Assembly (NCBI GenBank): GCA_937915865.1
Contig: CALGIG010000073.1
Span: 1-49,323 of the forward strand
Origin: an uncultured Prolixibacteraceae bacterium
Lineage (GTDB): Bacteria > Bacteroidota > Bacteroidia > Bacteroidales > Prolixibacteraceae
Reading direction: 5' to 3'
DNA length: 49,323 nucleotides
Part shown: in pieces, positions 42,219-49,323 of the stretch
Layout of the letters: each line of letters opens with the position of its first letter
How positions within the stretch are numbered: the first letter of the stretch is position 1
The notes under the pieces: generated by a model
Databases searched by the model: none
Seen by the model: only the letters and a program-made list of their open reading frames with translations
Told to the model about the DNA's origin: nothing
Translations under genes and position numbers: made by a program

Positions 42219-42746
42219 TTATTCGTTATTTAATAATTTTTTCAAATCGTTCCATGCGGGATTATTTTTACCCTCATTTTTAACAATGTACTTGTCGAGC
42301 TTCTCAATCATTTCCGGATTACAGGTCGAATTCCCGTTTTCATCTTCAGCATGAATGCGTTTAATTGGAACAGCTAAACAAATAAACTCATATATCAGTT
42401 GAGCTACATTCAACTGATTATCATTTGCACTAACCCAGATTACATCGTCGCCATCTTCAAATTCCTTATCTCCAAATTTTACAAAAACCTGGTTGGAACC
42501 TTTTATAGCTTGGTCGTACATTTCCAGGCACCTGTCACATTGTACTTTAACCTGACCTTCAAAATCAAAGTTAAGTATCAATAGTGTGCTTTGTTTTTCC
42601 AGTACAAGACGAACGTTTACATTACCTTCATCAACAACACTGCCTTCAAATTCAGAAAAAAACGTTCCATCAATTTCATATTCAAAAATGTGCTTGCCTT
42701 GTGAAAGGCCTCTGAATGCGATGTTATAGAATGATTGACTGCCCAT
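42219..42746 (-). CDS. DUF177 (YceD-type) protein
   Basis: 175 aa from MGSQSFYNIAF. A TTG-initiated longer frame (42767) is ruled out because the -7 promoter box overlaps it. It has the family CxxC (VQCDRCLEMY), the FVKFGDKE segment, IYEFICLAVPIKRIH, and a late NPAWNDLKKLL. DUF177/YceD proteins are linked to 23S rRNA accumulation and sit upstream of rpmF in many bacteria, as here. Confidence 0.9.
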   Translation of the reverse strand: MGSQSFYNIAFRGLSQGKHIFEYEIDGTFFSEFEGSVVDEGNVNVRLVLEKQSTLLILNFDFEGQVKVQCDRCLEMYDQAIKGSNQVFVKFGDKEFEDGDDVIWVSANDNQLNVAQLIYEFICLAVPIKRIHAEDENGNSTCNPEMIEKLDKYIVKNEGKNNPAWNDLKKLLNNE

Positions 42747-42764
42747 TGCCTGAAAAAAGTTTTG

Positions 42765-42795
42765 CAAAAGTATAAAAAATATACAAACGTGGAAA
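42765..42795 (-). promoter_or_regulatory. Promoter of DUF177-rpmF
   Basis: On the minus strand TTTC (42792-42795), spacer 19 nt, TACTTTTG (42765-42772). The -7 box is perfect and the -33 has one mismatch. The start near 42759 leaves a leader of about 12 nt before the ATG at 42746. Confidence 0.68.
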
Positions 42796-42894
42796 ATATA
42801 TCTATTTTTTTAACAAGGAAACAAATAAAAAACGTATTTATGTGGAATTCACCTCAATATCAGGCTATTGAAGTCGCCAGCAATTGTTGATAAA

Positions 42895-44058
42895 TTATTG
42901 CTTGTTTAAGATGATTCTAAATGTTGTGCCTTTGTTTATTTCGGATTGTTTTAGAAATATTTTACCTCGATGGTAATTCTCGACAATTCGTTTGGCAAGT
43001 GATAGCCCAAGGCCCCAACCTCTTTTTTTTGTAGTGAAACCTGGTTGGAATACAGTTTTAAAATGTGTTTTTGCGATTCCTTTTCCAGTGTCCGAAACAT
43101 CAATAAGCAGTTGATCGGCTTTTTCGGTGATAGATATTTGTATTGTTCCGGCATTATTCATGGCATCAATGGCATTTTTGCATAGGTTCTCAATAACCCA
43201 GCTAAATAAAGCAGCGTTAAGTGGCACCTTATATTTGATTTCTTGATCAAAATCGAGTATAAACTTAACTTTGCCTGATGATCGGGTTTTTAAATAATCA
43301 ATTGTCGATCGAATTGTATCAGCAACATCTGTTGAAATAAGCTCAGGAATCGAGCCTATTTTTGAGAAACGTTCGGTGATTTTTTGTAAACGTTGAGTAT
43401 CCTTTTCAAACTCAGCAACAAGCTTTTCGTCGATATTTTGCATTTTTAACAATTCGACCCAGGCCATTAGTGATGAAATTGGTGTTCCAAGTTGGTGCGC
43501 AGTTTCTTTCGACATCCCTACCCAAACCTGATTTTGTTCGGCCTTACGCGAGGAACTAAAAGCAAGATAAGCAATTATCATGAATATAAAAATTACACTA
43601 AACTGAACGATTGGATAAAACTTCAGATTTTGAAGAAGAATAGAATCCCGGTAATATAAATATTGCTTATTGTGTTCCGATATGGTAATAATTATAGGGT
43701 CATTCTGTTCCTTCATCTTTTCTAATTCTTGGGCAAGAATTTTGTCTTTATTTTCATCGTTGATTTTAATATTCCTGAAACCATTATCCAATATATGCTC
43801 CAGGCTGTCGGTAATTATAATAGGGATGGTTGTATTGCGTACTATAATGTTGTTCAGGAATGTAATGTCTTGATTTGAATTAATATCTGTATTAGCCAGT
43901 TTTTGAGTTGCCTCTGCCCAAAGTTCAACACTTTTTCGCTCTTCGGTGGCTGTATTTTTTATTAACCAGTTTGTATAAAAAAAAGCACCTGCGCCTATAA
44001 CCATTGCTAGTAGCAGAAGTAGAATTTTCCAGCGTCGTTTTTTATTATAGAAATCCAA
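42895..44058 (-). CDS. Orphan membrane sensor histidine kinase
   Basis: 387 aa. Membrane helices at about 11-33 and 148-168 frame an extracytoplasmic region of about 115 residues; the cytoplasmic part follows directly without a HAMP domain. Kinase core: SKETAHQLGTPISSL with His188 (the H-box has Gln-Leu-Gly rather than the common Glu-Leu-Lys), N-box NLCKNAIDAM, G1 DTGKGI, G2 GWGLGLSLAKRI. No response regulator gene is adjacent. Between dxs and DUF177-rpmF, 68 nt downstream of dxs, possibly on the same transcript. Confidence 0.9.
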   Translation of the reverse strand: MDFYNKKRRWKILLLLLAMVIGAGAFFYTNWLIKNTATEERKSVELWAEATQKLANTDINSNQDITFLNNIIVRNTTIPIIITDSLEHILDNGFRNIKINDENKDKILAQELEKMKEQNDPIIITISEHNKQYLYYRDSILLQNLKFYPIVQFSVIFIFMIIAYLAFSSSRKAEQNQVWVGMSKETAHQLGTPISSLMAWVELLKMQNIDEKLVAEFEKDTQRLQKITERFSKIGSIPELISTDVADTIRSTIDYLKTRSSGKVKFILDFDQEIKYKVPLNAALFSWVIENLCKNAIDAMNNAGTIQISITEKADQLLIDVSDTGKGIAKTHFKTVFQPGFTTKKRGWGLGLSLAKRIVENYHRGKIFLKQSEINKGTTFRIILNKQ

Positions 44059-44126
44059 GTTTATGAGATATTTTATTAGGTATACCGTAGATAACGAACC
44101 TATTAAATAAAAAGTATTAAAACAAC

Positions 44127-46034
44127 TTAATCTTTCTGAATAAACGCCTTAACTGTTTTATAAATACCTTGTTGGTCTAATCCAAAATCACGGTAGAGCT
44201 CTTCCGTCGTTCCCTGGTCAATAAACTTATCGGGTATTCCAATTCGAACTAATTTTGCGGTGTATTGATGATCGGCCATAAATTCAAGGACTGCACTACC
44301 AAATCCACCTTGTAAAACGCCATCTTCAACAGTTGCAACATGCGCGAAGTTACTAAATATATAATGGAGTGCTTTTTCGTCCAATGGTTTTACAAATCTC
44401 ATATCGAAATGTGAAACTGAAATTCCATCTTTCTGAAGCATTTTTATTGCCCTTGATGCGTGTACTCCAACGGTTCCGATTGAAAGAATTGCAACATCTT
44501 CGCCTTCAGTTAATTGCCGGCACTGACCAATTGAAATTAATTCCATTGGTTTATTCCAGTCGATTAGGTTTCCACAACCACGTGGATAACGAATAGAAAA
44601 TGGCCCATAATTATCACTTTGAGATGTGTACATCAGGTTGCGTAATTCTATTTCATCCATTGGCGCAGAGACAATCATGTTTGGAATTGATCGCATATAG
44701 GCAAGGTCGAAAACTCCATGATGCGTAGCTCCGTCGGCTCCAACAAGTCCTCCGCGGTCGAGGCAAAAGACAACATGCAAATTTTGAATGGCTACATCGT
44801 GAATAACCTGATCGTATGCTCGTTGCATGAATGTTGAATAAATATTACAAAATGGTAGCAAACCCTGGATGGCCAATCCGGCAGAAAAAGTTACTGCATG
44901 TTGTTCTGCAATTCCAACATCAAAAACACGGGTTGGCATTTTTTCCATCATCATGTTAAGTGAGCATCCCGTAGGCATTGCCGGGGTAATAGCAACAATT
45001 TTATCATTTTTTTCGGCCAGTTCTATTATTGTTTGACCAAATACATTCTGGAATTTCGGAGGTTTGTTAACTTGGCATTCACAATCCAAAATTTCTCCGG
45101 TCACTTTATCGAATTTTCCGGGAGCATGATATTCAGTTTGGTTAAGTTCAGCAAGCTTAAAACCTTTTCCTTTTTTTGTCACTACGTGCAGCAGTTTGGG
45201 CCCATGTATATTTTTCAGGCTTTCCAAAACTTCGGCCAGATAAACAACGTTGTGCCCATCGACAGGGCCGAAATATCTGAACCCCATTCCTTCAAACAAA
45301 TTCGATTGCTTGAGTAGCATTGATTTGAAGGCATTTTCGGTTTTCTGAACCAACCGTCGGGCTTTCGGCCCAAAGCCATTTAATTTCCCAAGTCCGTCCC
45401 AAATATCCTTTTTTAACTTGTTATAGGTTTGCGACTTGGTAATATCTAGCAGGTAGTTGCTCATCCCACCAACATTTGGGTCGATGGCCATATTATTGTC
45501 ATTCAGAATCACAAGCAAATCAGATTTGTTAACGGCTGCATTGTTCAATCCTTCGAAAGCCATGCCTCCGGTCATGGAGCCATCGCCGATAACCGCAACT
45601 ATTTTACGGTTGGTTTCTTTTTTCATGCTGGCGGCAACAGCCATCCCTAGGGCCGCCGAAATTGATGTACTGGAATGCCCAACGCCAAAAGCGTCGTAAA
45701 TGCTTTCTGATGGTTTTGGGAATCCGCTAATTCCTTTATATTTTCGGTTGGTATGAAAAACATCTTTGCGCCCTGTCAGAATTTTATGAGCATAAGCCTG
45801 GTGCCCAACATCCCAAACAAGTAAATCGTAAGGGGTTTTAAATGTGTAGTGCAGGGCAACGGTAAGCTCAACTACCCCAAGGCTCGACCCGAAATGACCC
45901 GGATTGTGTGAAACTTCATCAATAATGAAATCGCGTAATTCCTCACATATCTGAGGCAATTCTTCTGCTTTTAGCTTCCTTAAGTCTGAAGGATCATTAA
46001 TTTGATCTAATAATTTTCCCGTGGGTCCCTTCAT
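44127..46034 (-). CDS. dxs: 1-deoxy-D-xylulose-5-phosphate synthase
   Basis: First enzyme of the non-mevalonate isoprenoid pathway, condensing pyruvate and glyceraldehyde-3-P with thiamine diphosphate. 635 aa from the ATG at 46034. GHFGSSLGVVELTVALHY in the N-terminal region, the ThDP motif VIGDGSMTGGMAFEGLNNA with NDNNMAIDPNVGG, FEGMGFRYFGPVDGHN, and DVGIAEQHAVTFSAGLA are all intact. Upstream promoter with -7 TATATTTG. Confidence 0.96.
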   Translation of the reverse strand: MKGPTGKLLDQINDPSDLRKLKAEELPQICEELRDFIIDEVSHNPGHFGSSLGVVELTVALHYTFKTPYDLLVWDVGHQAYAHKILTGRKDVFHTNRKYKGISGFPKPSESIYDAFGVGHSSTSISAALGMAVAASMKKETNRKIVAVIGDGSMTGGMAFEGLNNAAVNKSDLLVILNDNNMAIDPNVGGMSNYLLDITKSQTYNKLKKDIWDGLGKLNGFGPKARRLVQKTENAFKSMLLKQSNLFEGMGFRYFGPVDGHNVVYLAEVLESLKNIHGPKLLHVVTKKGKGFKLAELNQTEYHAPGKFDKVTGEILDCECQVNKPPKFQNVFGQTIIELAEKNDKIVAITPAMPTGCSLNMMMEKMPTRVFDVGIAEQHAVTFSAGLAIQGLLPFCNIYSTFMQRAYDQVIHDVAIQNLHVVFCLDRGGLVGADGATHHGVFDLAYMRSIPNMIVSAPMDEIELRNLMYTSQSDNYGPFSIRYPRGCGNLIDWNKPMELISIGQCRQLTEGEDVAILSIGTVGVHASRAIKMLQKDGISVSHFDMRFVKPLDEKALHYIFSNFAHVATVEDGVLQGGFGSAVLEFMADHQYTAKLVRIGIPDKFIDQGTTEELYRDFGLDQQGIYKTVKAFIQKD

Positions 46035-46053
46035 CAACGTTCAAATTTGAGTC

Positions 46054-46084
46054 CAAATATACAACACTTCGTAAATCCTGAAAA
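46054..46084 (-). promoter_or_regulatory. dxs promoter
   Basis: On the minus strand TTTT (46081-46084), spacer 19 nt, TATATTTG (46054-46061). The -7 is perfect and the -33 has one mismatch. Short leader to the ATG at 46034. Confidence 0.62.
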
Positions 46085-46226
46085 GTTATTACAACGTTTC
46101 ATCCTATTCATAAGTTTTATCGCATCAGTCGGATAGTTTCAACCTCATCATCGAAAATTATCTTTTCTCTTATGCCTTTGTTTTCTTATCCTTTATTAAA
46201 GCATTGATAAAAACCTTGCAAAGTTC

Positions 46227-46234
46227 TATATTTA
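46227..46234 (+). promoter_or_regulatory. Possible -7 box for the OmpA lipoprotein
   Basis: TATATTTA, one mismatch to TAnnTTTG, with TTG at 46204-46206 (20-nt spacing). Confidence 0.4.
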
Positions 46235-46253
46235 CCTGACTAAAACATGAGCC

Positions 46254-47186
46254 ATGAATAAATTATTATCCGTTCTTGCATTTTTATTTCTTTTTTCTTG
46301 TGTTTCGTCCAAGAAATTCAACCAGTTAAATGGTAATTATCAGGATTGCCAAAAAACAGTACAGTCGTTGAAAGAGCAAGTTCAATCGCTGGAAACGAAA
46401 AATACCGAATTGCAAAGCAAAATTAATAAACAGATTAAAGACATTGAGCAACTTACTGGTGGCTTAAAAGAAACAGCACAAAATTTGGAAGAGATAAAAT
46501 CGGCAAACGACCGACTCAAACAATTTAATGCTGACCTTGAAAAACAATTGAATAGTTTGAAAACAGGAAGTTCTGAAGAGATTTCCCGACTGATGAGCAA
46601 GTTGCAGGAAGCTCAGTCTGATATTCAGAAACGAGAAGAAATTTTGGCACAACGAACCCAACGGCTACAAGAGCTTGAAGAAATCTTGAAACAGAAGGAT
46701 GATGCAGTAAAGCAACTAAAACAAAAAGTTATGGATGCGTTACTGGGTTTCAACAACAAAGGTTTAACAATTCAGGAAAAAAATGGAAAAGTTTACGTTT
46801 CACTTGACGAACAACTACTCTTCAAAACCGGGCAATGGGTTGTTGATCCCAAGGGCCAGCAAGCGTTGTCAAATCTTGCTGAAGTCCTGGCACAAAATCC
46901 TGATATCAATGTAATGGTTGAAGGTCATACTGATAATGTACCAATGAAAGGTTCGGGTGAAGTAAAGGACAATTGGGACTTAAGCGTAATGCGCTCTACT
47001 GCAGTTATCCGCATTTTGCTAAAAAACAAGGATGTTGATCCTAAACGGATTACATCTGCCGGTCATGGCGAGTTTTTCCCTATCGATGATGCAAATACTC
47101 CAGAAGCCCGGCAGAAAAACCGTCGTACTGAAATTATACTCACTCCAAAACTCGACGAGCTATTTAAAATTCTGGAAAGCAATTAG
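46254..47186 (+). CDS. OmpA-family lipoprotein with coiled coil
   Basis: 310 aa. Lipoprotein signal LFLFSC (Cys16), a long periplasmic coiled coil (about 20-160), then an OmpA/Pal peptidoglycan-binding domain (about 185-305): LLFKTGQWVVDPKGQQALSNLA, VMVEGHTDNVP with the diaminopimelate-contacting Asp, and RQKNRRTEIILTP with the conserved Arg. It probably tethers the outer membrane to peptidoglycan. Monocistronic and divergent from dxs. Confidence 0.93.
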   Translation: MNKLLSVLAFLFLFSCVSSKKFNQLNGNYQDCQKTVQSLKEQVQSLETKNTELQSKINKQIKDIEQLTGGLKETAQNLEEIKSANDRLKQFNADLEKQLNSLKTGSSEEISRLMSKLQEAQSDIQKREEILAQRTQRLQELEEILKQKDDAVKQLKQKVMDALLGFNNKGLTIQEKNGKVYVSLDEQLLFKTGQWVVDPKGQQALSNLAEVLAQNPDINVMVEGHTDNVPMKGSGEVKDNWDLSVMRSTAVIRILLKNKDVDPKRITSAGHGEFFPIDDANTPEARQKNRRTEIILTPKLDELFKILESN

Positions 47187-47212
47187 TGGTTGAATTTTAA
47201 AGATTTTTTGAA

Positions 47213-47290
47213 CGCTTCCGTGGCGCAATTGTGCCGGTTGTTCCCGGCTGCCAGAGTGTTGCCAACAGAAGGAATGCTGGTGCCGTGATC
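47213..47290. other. GC-rich intergenic island
   Basis: A roughly 78-nt stretch much richer in G+C than its surroundings, containing GGCGCA (47222-47227) complementary to TGTGCC (47230-47235) allowing one wobble, and other short inverted matches. No gene or repeat family assigned; a degenerate REP or small RNA is possible. Confidence 0.35.
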
Positions 47291-47390
47291 GTAACGTTTT
47301 CTTTTCAGAATTTACGTATCAATTAATTAAACTGCTATTGTTTCCCAATTAATTACTAATTTTAGCGGCTTAAAATTTCGCAGAAAAACT

Positions 47391-47669
47391 ATGAACTTTT
47401 TATTTATAATTCTTTCAATAAGAGGTTTTTTAACAACAATAGGGGTAATTGTTGTTATTTATTACGCCCTGAAATTTTTAGGACGGTTACTCTTCCCGAT
47501 CGTTGTAAAAAAGGCTGTAAATAATATGCAGGAAAGGCAAACGCAGTATCAGCATCAATATCAGCAACAGAAGCCTGAAGGGCAGGTTACTGTCGAGAAT
47601 AACCAAAGTCAACAATCAAACAGAAATAATACTCAAGGCGAATATGTTGACTTTGAGGAAATAGAGTAA
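47391..47669 (+). CDS. DUF4834 small membrane protein
   Basis: 92 aa: one hydrophobic segment (about 2-38), then a Gln/Asn-rich flexible tail (about 45-80) and an acidic end (EYVDFEEIE). This layout matches DUF4834, a small Bacteroidota-restricted family of unknown role. Just upstream of glyS, 42 nt apart, probably co-transcribed. Confidence 0.82.
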   Translation: MNFLFIILSIRGFLTTIGVIVVIYYALKFLGRLLFPIVVKKAVNNMQERQTQYQHQYQQQKPEGQVTVENNQSQQSNRNNTQGEYVDFEEIE

Positions 47670-47711
47670 TAATTAATAATCATTCTACAATAATAAATAA
47701 TCAATCAGATC

Positions 47712-49262
47712 ATGGCTCAGGAAGATGTATTTAAAAAACTGGTGGCTCATTGTAAAGAATATGGATTTGTGTTCCAGTCGAGTGAAATTTACGATGGGTT
47801 GGGCGCAGTTTACGACTATGGACAGAACGGTGTTGAATTGAAAAACAACATCAAAAAATATTGGTGGGACTCGATGGTCCTACTGCACGAAAATGTTGTT
47901 GGCATTGATTCTGCAATTTTTATGCACCCAACTATCTGGAAGGCATCGGGCCATGTCGATGCGTTTAACGATCCGTTGATTGATAACCGTGATTCGAAAA
48001 AACGCTATCGTGCCGATGTTTTGATTGAAGAACAACTAGCTAAATATGAAGACAAAATAAATAAGGAGGTTGAAAAAGCTCAGAAACGCTTTGGTGAAGC
48101 TTTTGACGAAAAACAATTTCGCGAAACTAATGCCCGTGTTTTGGAAAACCAGGCTAAATGGGATAATCTTCAAGCTCGCTTTGTAAAAGCGTTGAATGAA
48201 ACGAATCTGGAGGATCTTCGTCAGATTATTTTAGATGAGGAAATTGTATGTCCAATCTCAGGAACCCGCAACTGGACAGAAGTGCGTCAGTTTAACCTCA
48301 TGTTTGCTACCGAAATGGGATCAACAGCTGATGGCGCTTTAAAAGTTTATCTTCGACCAGAAACAGCTCAGGGTATTTTTGTGAACTACCTTAATGTACA
48401 GAAAACTGGTCGTATGAAAATTCCATTTGGTATAGCCCAGATTGGCAAGGCTTTTCGTAACGAAATTGTTGCGCGCCAGTTCATTTTCCGTATGCGTGAG
48501 TTCGAACAAATGGAAATGCAATTTTTTGTACGCCCTGGCAGCGAACTCGATTGGTTCGAAAAATGGAAGGCAACTCGCATGAGATGGCATCAGGCACTTG
48601 GTTTTGGTGCAGAAAACTACCGTTTCCACGTGCATGATAAATTGGCGCACTATGCCAATGCTGCCGTTGATGTTGAATTCCGGTTCCCGTTTGGGTTTAA
48701 AGAAGTTGAAGGGATTCATTCGCGTACTGATTTTGACTTATCTCAACACCAAAGCTATTCAGGTAAGAAAATCACTTATTTTGACCCTGAATTGAACGAA
48801 TCGTACGTTCCGTATGTAATCGAAACATCAATTGGAGTTGATCGTATGTTTCTTCAGATTATGGCTGCTTCGTATGCCGAAGAAGAAATTACCAGTGAAG
48901 ACGGCAAAAAAGACACTCGTGTTGTATTACGCATTCCTGCTCCATTGGCTCCGGTAAAATTAGCTGTGATGCCATTGGTGAAAAAGGATGGTCTTCCTGA
49001 AATAGCCCGCCAAATTATTGACGATCTGAAATTTGATTTCAATTGTCAGTACGATGAAAAAGATTCGATTGGTAAACGTTATCGCCGGCAGGATGCTATC
49101 GGTACGCCATTCTGTGTTACCATCGATCACCAGACTGCTGGAGACAATACCGTTACTATTCGTTACCGCGATACGATGACTCAAGACCGGGTTGCCATCG
49201 GCGATTTGAAAAATATCATTTCAGGAGAAGTTAGCCTGAAAAAACTATTCGGAAAATTGTAA
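47712..49262 (+). CDS. glyS: Glycyl-tRNA synthetase (alpha2 type)
   Basis: 516 aa single-chain class II synthetase of the eukaryote/archaeal-like homodimeric type, as used by Bacteroidota, rather than the alpha/beta tetramer. YGFVFQSSEIYDGLGAVYDYG and the SGHVDAFNDPL motif lie near the start, LRPETAQGIFVNYLN, motif 2 around FRNEIVARQFIFRMREFEQMEMQFF (about 251-275), motif 3 as ETSIGVDRMFLQI, and a C-terminal anticodon-binding domain (about 405-510). It ends 61 nt before the window edge. Confidence 0.97.
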   Translation: MAQEDVFKKLVAHCKEYGFVFQSSEIYDGLGAVYDYGQNGVELKNNIKKYWWDSMVLLHENVVGIDSAIFMHPTIWKASGHVDAFNDPLIDNRDSKKRYRADVLIEEQLAKYEDKINKEVEKAQKRFGEAFDEKQFRETNARVLENQAKWDNLQARFVKALNETNLEDLRQIILDEEIVCPISGTRNWTEVRQFNLMFATEMGSTADGALKVYLRPETAQGIFVNYLNVQKTGRMKIPFGIAQIGKAFRNEIVARQFIFRMREFEQMEMQFFVRPGSELDWFEKWKATRMRWHQALGFGAENYRFHVHDKLAHYANAAVDVEFRFPFGFKEVEGIHSRTDFDLSQHQSYSGKKITYFDPELNESYVPYVIETSIGVDRMFLQIMAASYAEEEITSEDGKKDTRVVLRIPAPLAPVKLAVMPLVKKDGLPEIARQIIDDLKFDFNCQYDEKDSIGKRYRRQDAIGTPFCVTIDHQTAGDNTVTIRYRDTMTQDRVAIGDLKNIISGEVSLKKLFGKL

Positions 49263-49323
49263 ATTCTGATTCAATGTCGTTTAGTTAGTGAGTATTTATA
49301 ATCGTTTGTAATTCATTGAGTAT

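Overview
The window comes from the chromosome of a member of the Bacteroidota, most likely a Bacteroidales/Marinilabiliales-type or related marine or soil lineage. The evidence is AT-rich DNA with almost no Shine-Dalgarno sequences, several promoters of the Bacteroidota type (TTTG-N19-TAnnTTTG), an ATP synthase a subunit with a secretion-type N-terminal extension, lineage-typical families (DUF4834, DUF3108, Big_5-type Ig lipoprotein, DUF1080) and an alpha2-type glycyl-tRNA synthetase. Both ends lie in ordinary chromosomal genes. I saw no rRNA, tRNA, CRISPR, prophage or integrase.

Layout. 151-5208: sugar-nucleotide cluster (GDP-mannose 3,5-epimerase homologue, an unusual nucleotidyltransferase-GHMP kinase fusion, mannose-1-P guanylyltransferase) followed by a secreted GH29 alpha-L-fucosidase. 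5481-7840: small secreted protein with an internal duplication, then a LytS/LytR-type two-component pair on the other strand. 8035-9511: TauE-type exporter plus methyltransferase. 9653-12968: phosphate-signalling operon phoU-phoB-phoR-like, preceded by an 11-nt-period direct repeat that looks like a Pho box. 13237-15925: glycogen synthesis glgA-glgC. 16255-19167: RNase R and a TetR regulator. 19193-24642: the accessory part of the window, with a REP-flanked RAYT (Y1 transposase) unit lacking a normal start codon, a lipoprotein/DsbA-like lipoprotein pair bracketed by two repeat islands sharing an exact 31-nt direct repeat, an unknown 233-aa helical protein, a 32-nt palindrome and a degenerate 21-nt tandem repeat. 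24700-28831: envelope and coiled-coil proteins. 28935-31335: riboflavin synthase, OsmC, and a four-gene DUF134/DUF5320/NifX-like operon whose promoter carries two copies of a 22-nt palindromic operator. 31542-33971: patatin-like lipase, DUF1080 protein, PHP phosphatase. 33974-40074: bactofilin, atpZ/atpI-like and ATP synthase atpB-E-F-H-A-G without beta and epsilon. 40286-46034: MaoC, FabH, L32, DUF177, an orphan histidine kinase and Dxs. 46254-49262: OmpA lipoprotein, DUF4834, GlyRS.

Functional links: ManC supplies GDP-mannose, the substrate expected for the epimerase. PhoU/PhoB/PhoR-like proteins form one signalling circuit. GlgC makes ADP-glucose for GlgA. The DsbA-like lipoprotein may oxidise the four-cysteine lipoprotein encoded just upstream. 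FabH/MaoC/L32/DUF177 is the familiar fatty-acid/ribosome neighbourhood split by two terminators.

No single obviously new defence or mobile system is visible. The best leads are the epimerase/NT-GHMP/ManC cluster, the double-operator DUF134 operon, the RAYT/REP region with its flanking cargo-like lipoprotein pair, and the 21-nt heptad-coding repeat. All positions and motifs were read by eye; family names are recognition from sequence, not database results.
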